From: Eubacteriaceae bacterium Marseille-Q4139
Lineage (GTDB): Bacteria; Bacillota; Clostridia; Lachnospirales; Lachnospiraceae
Direction of reading: 5' to 3'
Length of the DNA: 64,000 bases
NCBI GenBank assembly: GCA_018223415.1
Contig: JAGTTQ010000001.1
Coordinates: 879,464 to 943,463 of the forward strand
Position numbers and translations under genes: made by a program. The notes under the pieces are model-generated. The model saw only the letters and a list, made by a program, of their open reading frames with translations, had not been told where the DNA came from and did not search any database. Below are positions 1-6,246 of the stretch, piece after piece; the stretch's first letter is position 1, and each line of letters starts with the position of its first letter.

Positions 1-315
1 GCAGAGGGTCTTTCCCTCGGACAGGTTTTCCTTGATGTCCTTCTGGTACAAAGCAGCCTGCTTCTCGTCGTTTACAAGAATCATAATGATATCGGATGCC
101 TTCACAGCGTCCGCCGTATTCATAACCGTAAAGCCGTCTTCTTTTGCCTTCACTGCGGACTTGGAGCCCTCATAAAGGCCCACGACAACGTCCACGCCGG
201 AGTCTCTTAAGTTTAACGCATGGGCATGGCCCTGGGAGCCGTAGCCGATGACAGCCACTTTCTTTCCGTCTAAAAGTCCAAGGTTGCAGTCTCTTTCATA
301 GTACATCGTTGCCAT
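1..315 (-). CDS. ilvC: Ketol-acid reductoisomerase, N-terminal part (runs off window)
   Basis: Enzyme of valine/isoleucine synthesis that isomerises and reduces acetolactate or acetohydroxybutyrate with NADPH. The visible 105 residues start MATMYYERDCNLGLLDGKKV and hold the Rossmann loop VIGYGSQGHAHALNLRDSG followed by an acidic substrate-binding region. The C-terminal knotted helical domain lies outside the window. The start at 315 follows an AAGGAG box at suitable spacing. It is the third gene after ilvB and ilvN, 29 bp downstream of ilvN, so it is co-transcribed and under the same leader attenuator. The family call is very secure even from this fragment. Confidence 0.96.
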   Translation of the reverse strand, partial: MATMYYERDCNLGLLDGKKVAVIGYGSQGHAHALNLRDSGVDVVVGLYEGSKSAVKAKEDGFTVMNTADAVKASDIIMILVNDEKQAALYQKDIKENLSEGKTLC

Positions 316-344
316 AGTTTTTTTCTCCTTTTATTCAATAAAAT

Positions 345-860
345 TTACTCCGCGCGAAGCGTGTTTTCTATCCCTAAGCCGATGGCAATGTCTCCCGAAC
401 GGCTGAGTTCCAAAATTCCAAAGCCCCTGACCTTCTCGATGAAGGACTCCACCTTCTCCAGCGTCCCCGTGATTTCGGCCGTCAGGTGTTCCTCGCCGAA
501 ATCCACGACCTTTCCGCCGTACTGGTTGATGAGATCCAAAACCTGATGCTTGGAGGAACCGCGCTGGGTTCCGGTCAGGTGCATTTTTATGAACATGTGC
601 TGTGCAAACTCGGCGTCTGCCGCCTCTAAAAGCATGACCGCTTTCACGTCGATGAGCTTTTCTAACTGGCGCACCACCTGTTCTTTCATATATTCATCCC
701 CTGTGGAGACGATGGTCATTCTGGAATACTCCGGATTTTCCGTCGTCCCAACGGAAAGGGCGTCGATGTTATAGCACCGCTTGGCGTAAAGCCCGGCAAT
801 CCGGTTCAGAACGCCGAATTTATTGTTGACAATCAGCCCTACTGCAAATCTCTCTTCCAT
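345..860 (-). CDS. ilvN: Acetolactate synthase small (regulatory) subunit
   Basis: Regulatory partner of IlvB that stimulates the catalytic subunit and confers valine feedback inhibition. The 171-residue protein opens with an ACT domain (about residues 4-78, VGLIVNNKFGVLNRIAGLYAKRCYNI followed by SVGTTENPEYSRMTIV) and has the usual C-terminal ALS_ss domain (about 85-160). Length is typical for the long form (IlvH/IlvN type). It starts 6 bp after the ilvB stop codon with a purine-rich ribosome site inside the end of ilvB, so translation is probably coupled. The symbol ilvH would be equally acceptable. Confidence 0.95.
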   Translation of the reverse strand: MEERFAVGLIVNNKFGVLNRIAGLYAKRCYNIDALSVGTTENPEYSRMTIVSTGDEYMKEQVVRQLEKLIDVKAVMLLEAADAEFAQHMFIKMHLTGTQRGSSKHQVLDLINQYGGKVVDFGEEHLTAEITGTLEKVESFIEKVRGFGILELSRSGDIAIGLGIENTLRAE

Positions 861-866
861 ATGCCC

Positions 867-2528
867 TTATCCTTTCACAATGATATCCTTTGCGGAACGT
901 CCCGGCGGGATCATCGGCAGCACCTTCTCATCCATGCCGATGTGGCAGTCGATGAGAACCGGCCCGTCGCTTCCGTCGGCCTCCCGCAGCGCATCCTTTA
1001 AATCGTTCATCGTAAAGGCCGTAAAGCCCTTTGCACCAAAAGCACGGGACAGGGCCGCAAAATCCGTCTTCCTATCAAGGGTCGTCTGGGAGTACCGGCC
1101 GCCGTAGAAAATCCCCTGCCACTGCCTTACCATGCCGAGCACGTCGTTGTTCATGACGATAATCGTGAGAGGCAGGTTCTGGCTCACAGCCGTCGCCATC
1201 TCGTTTAAATTCATGCCGAAGCTGCCGTCGCCGGTAAAGAGGACGGTGCGCTTCCTGCCGCAGGCGATGCAGCCGCCGATGGCAGCGCCCATGCCGTAGC
1301 CCATGGTTCCCAATCCGCCGGAGGTTAAAAGCGTCCTCGGCTTCTCGAAGGGGAAGTGCTGGACGGTCCACATCTGATGCTGGCCCACGTCCGTCGCCAC
1401 GATGGTCTCCGGGCGGCAGTGGTTCTTCACCTCGCCGATGATGGCAGACGGGCTGAAAGCACTGTCATGAGGCAGCACGTCAGCATTCTTATATTCTTCG
1501 ACCTTTTTCCGCCACTCCGGATGAGTGCAGGCCGGCACTTCCTTTAAGAGCTTTGTCAGGATTTCCTTTACATCGCCCCAGAGGCTCACATCCGGGCTTA
1601 CATTTTTCCCGATTTCCGCCCGGTCGATGTCGATATGCACGGTCATGCACTTTTTCGTATATTCGTCCACATCGCCTGTGGCCCGGTCGGAAAACCGGAC
1701 GCCGACGGCGATCAAAAGATCACAGTCCGACTGTGCCATGATGGAGGCGTACCGTCCATGCATGCCGCACATGCCGAGATTCAATGGATAAGAGGCCGGA
1801 ATCGCCGTGATTCCCATCATGCTGAGGCCCACAGGGGCGTCAATCCGTCTGGAAAGCTCCAGGACTTCCTCCTCCGCGCCGGAAGCCAGAACGCCGCCGC
1901 CGGCATAGATGAACGGCCGCTCCGCCTTCTTTATCATCTCCAGGACTTCCGAAATGTCGTTTTTCCCGCATTCCGTCTTCTTCCCCACGTGGGGCTCTTC
2001 CATGTTTTCATCGTACTCCCACTCGTCGATCTGGACGTTTTTCGGGATGTCGATGAGGACGGGGCCTTTCCTTCCGGCGTTTGCAATGGCAAAGGCCTCT
2101 TTGATCGTCTTCTGGAGTTCGCTCACGTCGCGCACCATAAAATTATGTTTTACCACAGGCTGCGTGACACCGACGATATCCACCTCCTGAAAGGAGTCTT
2201 TTCCCAGATTATTCACGGCCACGTTGCCCGTCACGGCCACCATCGGGACGGAATCGAGATATGCGTTTGCGATCCCCGTCACCAGGTTCGTGGCTCCCGG
2301 GCCGCTGGTGGCAAGGACGACGCCGGTCTTCCCGCTGGCCCTGGCATAGCCGTCGGCCGCATGGGCCGCCCCCTGCTCATGGGCGCTTAAAACGTGGCGG
2401 ATCCTGTCCGAAGCCAGATAAAGCTCATCGTAAATATTTAAGACGGAGCCGCCCGGATATCCGAAGATCACCTCTGTCCCCTGGCGGATCAGCTCCTCCA
2501 CCAGGATTCTTGCACCATTCATTTTCAT
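867..2528 (-). CDS. ilvB: Acetolactate synthase large (catalytic) subunit
   Basis: Thiamine-diphosphate and FAD enzyme that condenses two pyruvates to acetolactate, or pyruvate plus 2-oxobutyrate, as the first common step of branched-chain amino acid synthesis. Domain order is classic: N-terminal PYR domain with the GYPGG loop and catalytic-type Glu in SAHEQGAAHAADGYARASG, central FAD-type domain, and C-terminal PP domain with GDGSFGMNLNEMATAV then MNND for metal and ThDP binding. I take the ATG at 2528 (MKMNGARILVEEL, 553 aa) because it follows GAGGAGAGAAG. An upstream in-frame ATG at 2585 would add 19 poorly conserved residues and overlap the attenuator side of the leader. First structural gene of ilvB-ilvN-ilvC. 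Confidence 0.96.
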   Translation of the reverse strand: MKMNGARILVEELIRQGTEVIFGYPGGSVLNIYDELYLASDRIRHVLSAHEQGAAHAADGYARASGKTGVVLATSGPGATNLVTGIANAYLDSVPMVAVTGNVAVNNLGKDSFQEVDIVGVTQPVVKHNFMVRDVSELQKTIKEAFAIANAGRKGPVLIDIPKNVQIDEWEYDENMEEPHVGKKTECGKNDISEVLEMIKKAERPFIYAGGGVLASGAEEEVLELSRRIDAPVGLSMMGITAIPASYPLNLGMCGMHGRYASIMAQSDCDLLIAVGVRFSDRATGDVDEYTKKCMTVHIDIDRAEIGKNVSPDVSLWGDVKEILTKLLKEVPACTHPEWRKKVEEYKNADVLPHDSAFSPSAIIGEVKNHCRPETIVATDVGQHQMWTVQHFPFEKPRTLLTSGGLGTMGYGMGAAIGGCIACGRKRTVLFTGDGSFGMNLNEMATAVSQNLPLTIIVMNNDVLGMVRQWQGIFYGGRYSQTTLDRKTDFAALSRAFGAKGFTAFTMNDLKDALREADGSDGPVLIDCHIGMDEKVLPMIPPGRSAKDIIVKG

Positions 2529-2601
2529 ATTCTTCTCTCCTCGCTGTTTTCTGTCCCACGCCGTCCGGGGGCTTTTGCAGCGCATATTTGGCTTGTGCTA
2601 C

Positions 2602-2635
2602 AAAAAGAACCCCGCAGCGTTGTGCTGTGGGGTTC
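2602..2635 (-). terminator. ilv leader attenuator terminator
   Basis: On the minus strand a 12-bp stem (GAACCCCACAGC with GCTGCGGGGTTC, one mismatch, five-base loop) is followed directly by TTTTTG. It lies between the leader-peptide stop and ilvB, so it is a conditional terminator. Its 5' arm can instead pair with an upstream segment (2687-2704), as described in the findings. Confidence 0.85.
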
Positions 2636-2661
2636 CCAACATACTCTTTCTTTGTTTCCGA

Positions 2662-2796
2662 TCAGCATGTCATGGATGGAATCACCTTGGGTTCAGCATA
2701 ACGCAAATAAGCATTCTCGCACACGACGATAATGCTGACGATAATTCGAATCACGACTGCGGATAGTACCAGGTCAAAAGCACGCCCTGCGATCAT
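2662..2796 (-). CDS. ilvL: ilv operon leader peptide (44 aa)
   Basis: Small ORF starting MIAGRAFDLVLSAVVIRIIV. Between residues 9 and 25, 13 of 17 codons specify Leu, Val or Ile. The start at 2796 is preceded by AAAGGAGAACGCAGATT, a strong ribosome site. The ORF ends 27 bp before the attenuator hairpin. This is the standard layout of ribosome-mediated attenuation: when charged branched-chain tRNAs are scarce the ribosome stalls in the run and the antiterminator can form. The symbol is given by function (IlvL-like), since sequence homology of leaders is not informative. The peptide itself is unlikely to have another role. Confidence 0.82.
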   Translation of the reverse strand: MIAGRAFDLVLSAVVIRIIVSIIVVCENAYLRYAEPKVIPSMTC

Positions 2797-2830
2797 AATC
2801 TGCGTTCTCCTTTCCCAAAATGTTAGTTTT

Positions 2831-2858
2831 ATTATACACATGATTCTCAAAAATGCAA
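2831..2858 (-). promoter_or_regulatory. Promoter of the ilv operon
   Basis: Minus strand TTGCAT (2858-2853), 16-bp spacer, perfect TATAAT (2836-2831). Transcription would start near 2824, about 28 bp before the leader-peptide ATG. Confidence 0.7.
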
Positions 2859-2976
2859 GTAAAACTTTTTCATGCCAGATATGTTTTCAGGTTATATCAC
2901 GATGCAATTCCCATAAATACAGGTGAATCCACAAAAAATTCATCCAAAAAAAGTTTTCGGACAGCTCTGTTTATTA

Positions 2977-3005
2977 TTGTAACAACAATTCAAAAGCAGT
3001 ATAAT
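2977..3005 (+). promoter_or_regulatory. Promoter of alanine dehydrogenase gene
   Basis: TTGTAA (2977-2982), 17-bp spacer, TATAAT (3000-3005), about 60 bp before the ald start. It is divergent from the ilv promoter about 120 bp away. Confidence 0.7.
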
Positions 3006-3064
3006 AAATTTGTCCAATCAATCATTCCTCAAAAACAAAATTCTAACAGTAAGGAGGTTCTGTC

Positions 3065-4177
3065 ATGAAAATCGGATGCGTGAAGGAAATCAAGAACAGA
3101 GAATACCGCGTGGGCCTGACGCCGTCCAATGCAAAGAGCTATAAAAATGCCGGCCATGAGGTCTGGATCGAGGCCGGCGCAGGCCTGGGTTCCGGCTTTA
3201 CCGATGCCGAATATGAAAAAGCCGGCGCAAAGCTCATCGGATCGGCAAAAGAGGTCTGGGACAACGTGGACATGATGGTAAAGGTGAAGGAACCGCTCCC
3301 CGAAGAATACCAGTATTTCCGCAGAGATCTGATCCTTTACACCTACCTGCATCTGGCTGCCGACAAGCCGCTCACCGATGCCATGCTGGCTTCCGGCATG
3401 AGGGGCTTCGCCTACGAGACGTTAATTGAGACTGACGGCAGTATCCCGCTCCTCGCGCCCATGAGCCAGATCGCAGGCCGCTTAAGCGTCCAGGAAGGTG
3501 CCAAATATTTGGAAAAGACCTTCGGCGGCTCCGGCGTCCTTTTAGCCGGCGTCCCCGGCACTCCGAAAGCCAACGTCGTGATCTTAGGCGGCGGCTCTGT
3601 GGGGACGAACGCCTGCAAGATCGCCGTGGGCATGGGTGCCAACGTGACGGTTCTTGACATCAGCCTTCCGCGCCTTGCCTACCTGGACGATATTTTCGGC
3701 GCCAGGATCCAGACCCTCGTCAGCAACGACGCCAACATCGAGCACGCCGTAAAAGACGCCGACCTGGTGGTGGGCGCTGTCCTGATTCCCGGAAAGGCCG
3801 CGCCGAAGCTCATGAAGCGGGAGTATTTAAAGGAAATGAAGCCGGGAAGCGTCATCGTCGACGTGGCTGTTGACCAGGGCGGCTGCTGTGAGACCACCAA
3901 GGTCACGTACCACGACGATCCGATTTTCACGGTGGACGGCATCGTCCATTACTGCGTCGGCAACATGCCGGGCGCCGTCCCCAGAACCTCCACCATCGCC
4001 CTCACAAACGCCACGCTGCGCTACGGCCTGGAGATCGCTGCCCATGGCCTGGAGGATGCATGCAGAAAGAATCCGGTTATGAAGTCCGGCGTCAACACCT
4101 ACGACGGCAAGCTGACGTGTGAAAATGTGGCTGTGAGCTTTGGAATGGAATATACGGAGCTTGATGGGCTGATTTAG
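3065..4177 (+). CDS. ald: Alanine dehydrogenase
   Basis: NAD-dependent interconversion of alanine with pyruvate and ammonia, linking central carbon and nitrogen pools. The 370-residue protein matches the family length. It has the N-terminal MKIGCVKEIKNREYRVGLTP signature with the substrate Arg, a central Rossmann loop VVILGGGSVGTNACKIAVGMGA (about residues 170-190), and a C-terminal catalytic region with the conserved HYCVGNMPGAVPRTST segment. A strong AAGGAGG ribosome site precedes the ATG. It is a single-gene unit between its own promoter and a strong terminator. The neighbouring divergent ilv operon also draws on pyruvate, though joint control is not visible. Confidence 0.96.
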   Translation: MKIGCVKEIKNREYRVGLTPSNAKSYKNAGHEVWIEAGAGLGSGFTDAEYEKAGAKLIGSAKEVWDNVDMMVKVKEPLPEEYQYFRRDLILYTYLHLAADKPLTDAMLASGMRGFAYETLIETDGSIPLLAPMSQIAGRLSVQEGAKYLEKTFGGSGVLLAGVPGTPKANVVILGGGSVGTNACKIAVGMGANVTVLDISLPRLAYLDDIFGARIQTLVSNDANIEHAVKDADLVVGAVLIPGKAAPKLMKREYLKEMKPGSVIVDVAVDQGGCCETTKVTYHDDPIFTVDGIVHYCVGNMPGAVPRTSTIALTNATLRYGLEIAAHGLEDACRKNPVMKSGVNTYDGKLTCENVAVSFGMEYTELDGLI

Positions 4178-4199
4178 AGTTGTTTTTGGAAATCGATTG

Positions 4200-4243
4200 G
4201 GGCTGCGGAAGATGCTAAGGTGGGCGTTTCCGCAGCCCTTTTT
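4200..4243 (+). terminator. ald terminator
   Basis: GGGCTGCGGAA (4200-4210) pairs with TTCCGCAGCCC (4228-4238), followed by TTTTT. Confidence 0.88.
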
Positions 4244-4270
4244 GTGCGGGGCATGTTTTGACACGCATAT

Positions 4271-4398
4271 GCGGAGTATGATACAATAACCGCAAAGCGG
4301 TTATTGTATCTGCGCATGCCGGTTTTTGCGTTCACCGCAAAAACCCGGGCGCTAAAATCCGCCGGAGGCTCATGGCCGCGCAGCGGACATGATACAAT
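4271..4398. repeat. Structured intergenic repeat patch with nested inverted repeats
   Basis: Three dyads lie in tandem just before the Uma2 gene: a small CGCATATGCG palindrome ending near 4274; a perfect 14-bp inverted repeat at 4280-4310 (GATACAATAACCGC, loop AAA, complementary arm); and a perfect 10-bp inverted repeat at 4321-4345 (GGTTTTTGCG, loop TTCAC). The patch is bounded by near-identical direct copies of GCGGA(GT/C)ATGATACAAT at 4271-4287 and 4383-4398. No T-run follows, so it is not a simple terminator. It may be a REP-like genomic repeat. No coding capacity was recognised. Confidence 0.6.
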
Positions 4399-4443
4399 GG
4401 GGATAGCTTGCCGAAGCATTCAAGAAACAAGGAGGTATCGCGT

Positions 4444-4986
4444 ATGCCATTACCAAAAGAACGCCTATATACATCCGAGGATTACTGGGGCCTTCCGGAA
4501 AGCCGCCGGGCTGAACTCATTGACGGCCAGCTCTATGATATGGCTCCGCCGAGCCGAATCCATCAGGAAATCATCAGTGCGATGAATGCTGTCATTTATC
4601 ATTACCTCAAATCCAGAGGCGGGAACTGCAAAGTCTACCCTGCGCCTTTTGCCGTCAATCTGGATTCCAGGGACACGAACTGGGTGGAGCCGGACATCTC
4701 CGTCATCTGTGACAAGAATAAACTGACCGGCCGCGGCTGCTCCGGAGCCCCGGACTGGATCATCGAGGTCACTTCTCCCAGTACGCAAAGCCATGACTAT
4801 TTAAAAAAATTATGGCTCTATCAGAAGTATGGCGTCCGCGAATACTGGATCATAAATCCAACTACAAAAAATGTGATGGTTTATGATTTTGAACATGGAA
4901 ATTCTGCCAGCTATTCTTTTGATGATCCAGTACCCGCGGCTATCTATTACTCAGACTTAAAAATCTGTATTTCTGATCTTTTGTAG
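4444..4986 (+). CDS. Uma2 family PD-(D/E)XK nuclease-like protein
   Basis: Uma2 (DUF820) proteins have a restriction-endonuclease-like fold and are expanded in cyanobacteria and some Firmicutes; their biological role is poorly defined. The protein (180 aa) has the family layout: an N-terminal YTSEDYWGLPESRRAELIDG stretch, the VEPDISVICD motif with the probable catalytic Asp near residue 84, PDWIIEVTSPST with Glu near 108, and the YGVREYWIINP signature near 130-140. Start at 4444 was chosen because AAGGAGGTATCGCGT precedes it; an in-frame ATG at 4408 lacks a ribosome site. It stands alone behind the repeat patch. Function is inferred from fold only. Confidence 0.85.
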   Translation: MPLPKERLYTSEDYWGLPESRRAELIDGQLYDMAPPSRIHQEIISAMNAVIYHYLKSRGGNCKVYPAPFAVNLDSRDTNWVEPDISVICDKNKLTGRGCSGAPDWIIEVTSPSTQSHDYLKKLWLYQKYGVREYWIINPTTKNVMVYDFEHGNSASYSFDDPVPAAIYYSDLKICISDLL

Positions 4987-4996
4987 AATAGAAATC

Positions 4997-5019
4997 GGCC
5001 TCTGCCGAACGCAGAGGCC
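4997..5019 (+). terminator. Hairpin after Uma2 gene (weak terminator)
   Basis: GGCCTCTGC (4997-5005) pairs perfectly with GCAGAGGCC (5011-5019). There is no T-run after it, so termination is uncertain. Confidence 0.45.
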
Positions 5020-5037
5020 TCCGCCATGACAATATCA

Positions 5038-5100
5038 TATACTTACCTGGGCAGCCGGTAGGGCGGCTGCGGTTCCCTGTCCTGAGTCTTGCACAGGAGG
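5038..5100 (+). promoter_or_regulatory. Toxin leader: -10 box and two hairpins, one masking the ribosome site
   Basis: A TATACT at 5038-5043 is a possible -10 box (poor -35). Downstream lies a perfect stem GCAGCCG/CGGCTGC (5051-5057 with 5064-5070). A second stem, CCTGT (5076-5080) with ACAGG (5093-5097), overlaps the AGGAGG ribosome site at 5095-5100. Such masking is usual for type I toxin messages. Confidence 0.55.
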
Positions 5101-5108
5101 GGATGCTT

Positions 5109-5192
5109 ATGAGTACATACGAAGAATTTCAAATCATCTTAGGCGTTGCCATGCTGATCGTTGCAATTCTGAACCTGACACATAAGAAATAG
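5109..5192 (+). CDS. Small hydrophobic holin-like (type I) toxin peptide, 27 aa
   Basis: The peptide begins MSTYEEFQIILGVAMLIVAI and ends NLTHKK. It has an acidic N-terminus, one membrane-spanning stretch (about residues 9-22) and a basic tail, matching the short 'putative holin-like toxin' peptides common in Clostridia. Such peptides insert in the inner membrane and are held in check by an RNA. The ribosome site is excellent but partly sequestered in a stem. A consensus promoter faces it from downstream on the other strand (5297-5325). The toxic action is inferred from family resemblance, not shown here. Confidence 0.72.
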   Translation: MSTYEEFQIILGVAMLIVAILNLTHKK

Positions 5193-5208
5193 CCGCCCTG
5201 CTCTCTGG

Positions 5209-5290
5209 AAAAAAGTAGGCAGCTATTTCTTAGCTTAAAACTTATTCACCAGGGCGGGGAGCCTTGACCTCCCTTACTGGCTGTCTTGTT
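5209..5290 (-). ncRNA. Putative antisense antitoxin RNA
   Basis: Predicted from a perfect SigA promoter at 5325-5297 reading toward the toxin gene. The RNA would start near 5290 and could stop at a T6 tract (5214-5209) after a small AGCTA/TAGCT hairpin; both ends are estimates. It contains a near copy of the toxin 3' end: TAAGAAATAGC in the antisense at 5232-5222 and AAGAAATAGC in the sense at 5184-5193. The two convergent RNAs can therefore pair in more than one way, as in Fst/par-type loci. Confidence 0.5.
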
Positions 5291-5296
5291 AAGTAT

Positions 5297-5325
5297 ATTA
5301 TATGTTAATTTCTCTCTTTTGTCAA
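5297..5325 (-). promoter_or_regulatory. Consensus promoter facing the toxin gene
   Basis: Minus strand TTGACA (5325-5320), exactly 17 bp, TATAAT (5302-5297). No gene on this strand lies between here and the Uma2 gene, which supports an antisense RNA. Confidence 0.75.
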
Positions 5326-5361
5326 ACGGAAACACCGTCCAAAAACCATGCCATATAATGC

Positions 5362-5391
5362 AAAAGGAGCCTGTAAACACAAGCTCCTTTT
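5362..5391 (-). terminator. Terminator of the tRNA operon
   Basis: AAAAGGAGC (plus strand 5362-5370) pairs with GCTCCTTTT (5383-5391). On the minus strand the stem directly follows the last tRNA. The A/T flanks make it bidirectional. Confidence 0.8.
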
Positions 5392-5393
5392 CA

Positions 5394-5477
5394 TGCCGGT
5401 GACCGGACTTGAACCGGTACGGGGTTGCCCCCGAGGGATTTTAAGTCCCTTGCGTCTGCCTATTCCGCCACACCGGC
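5394..5477 (-). tRNA. tRNA-Leu(TAA)
   Basis: Acceptor GCCGGTG pairs with CACCGGC, discriminator A. The anticodon loop CTTAAAA gives TAA. It has a long variable arm as expected of class II tRNA (84 nt). CCA is not encoded. Last tRNA of the operon. Confidence 0.95.
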
Positions 5478-5504
5478 AAACCTGATAACATTTCTGTTAT
5501 CAAA

Positions 5505-5577
5505 TGGGGCGTATAGGGCTCGAACCTATGACCCTCTGCTTGTAAGGCAGATGCTCTCCCAGCTGAGCTAACACCCC
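5505..5577 (-). tRNA. tRNA-Val(TAC)
   Basis: GGGGTGT acceptor arm with ACGCCCC, anticodon loop CTTACAA (TAC), T-loop GGTTCGAGCC. 73 nt, no encoded CCA. Confidence 0.95.
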
Positions 5578-5626
5578 ATATTATGTAATTTTAAATCATC
5601 TGCCATCCCGCAAAACAGAATGGAAC

Positions 5627-5700
5627 CGACCCGGATGGGATTCGAACCCACGACCTCCGCCGTGACAGGGCGGCGCTCTAACCAGCTGAGCCACCGGGCC
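5627..5700 (-). tRNA. tRNA-Asp(GTC)
   Basis: GGCCCGG acceptor with CCGGGTC and discriminator G. Anticodon loop CTGTCAC gives GTC. 74 nt, T-loop GGTTCGAATCC, no encoded CCA. Confidence 0.95.
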
Positions 5701-5736
5701 GTATTCAATTTATTTTGTACCTTTGTTCAGGGCTAG

Positions 5737-5810
5737 TGGACCTTCGGGGACTCGAACCCAGGACCGACCGGTTATGAGCCGGTTGCTCTAACCAACTGAG
5801 CTAAAGGTCC
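5737..5810 (-). tRNA. tRNA-Met(CAT), probably elongator
   Basis: GGACCTT acceptor with AAGGTCC. The anticodon loop CTCATAA gives CAT. The first acceptor pair is normal and the anticodon stem ACCGG lacks the three G-C pairs of initiator tRNA, so elongator Met is likely. An Ile2 tRNA with lysidine cannot be excluded by eye. Confidence 0.9.
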
Positions 5811-5854
5811 AAAATCAAAAACTTTCTTTCAGCGAAGCAGATAACTCCGATGAG

Positions 5855-5926
5855 TGACCCCAAGGGGATTCGGACCCCTGTTACCGCCGTGAAAGGGCGA
5901 TGTCTTAACCGCTTGACCATGGGGCC
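5855..5926 (-). tRNA. tRNA-Glu(TTC)
   Basis: GGCCCCA acceptor with TGGGGTC. Anticodon loop CTTTCAC gives TTC. 72 nt, discriminator A, no encoded CCA. Confidence 0.95.
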
Positions 5927-6018
5927 CCGCATTTATTTTACCCTGTGCTTCCTGACCTCTGCCTGTCCGCAGTTCTGCATCCAGACGGCCAAAACATACA
6001 TTTTAAGTAAAATAAAAA

Positions 6019-6091
6019 CTCCCCGAGTAGGACTCGAACCTACGACAGCGCGGTTAACAGCCGCGTGCTCTACCGACTGAGCTATCGAGGA
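6019..6091 (-). tRNA. tRNA-Asn(GTT)
   Basis: TCCTCGA acceptor with TCGGGGA and discriminator G. Anticodon loop CTGTTAA gives GTT. 73 nt. First tRNA of the operon, about 20 bp after the -10 box. Confidence 0.95.
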
Positions 6092-6113
6092 ATATCTCTG
6101 AACGACAGGGATT

Positions 6114-6142
6114 ATTATATAACAAGACCTGAATCCTGTCAA
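6114..6142 (-). promoter_or_regulatory. Promoter of the tRNA operon
   Basis: Minus strand TTGACA (6142-6137), 17-bp spacer, TATAAT (6119-6114): a full consensus promoter as expected for a stable RNA operon. Confidence 0.88.
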
Positions 6143-6200
6143 GGATTTTTTTGCCTTTTTCCCGTTCTTTCTTTCTATGTCAAAATACCGCCGAAAACAC

Positions 6201-6227
6201 GGCGCTCTCCCGGTACAGGAGAGCGCC
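6201..6227 (-). terminator. Hairpin after ptsI
   Basis: Perfect 10-bp stem GGCGCTCTCC/GGAGAGCGCC with a 7-base loop. On the minus strand it lies about 20 bp after the ptsI stop and is followed by GTGTTTT, a modest T-rich tail. Confidence 0.6.
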
Positions 6228-6246
6228 TGTCACCTCATCCGTTTCT

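Noticed and set aside
1635..2390. Plus-strand ORF of 251 codons
   Set aside because: Antisense to ilvB with His/Arg-rich composition; no start signal.
5850..6080. 76-residue plus-strand ORF (MSDPKGIRTPVTAVKGRC...)
   Set aside because: It is read across the antisense of tRNA-Glu and tRNA-Asn; the pattern RVGLEPTT is the well-known false protein seen on tRNA complements.
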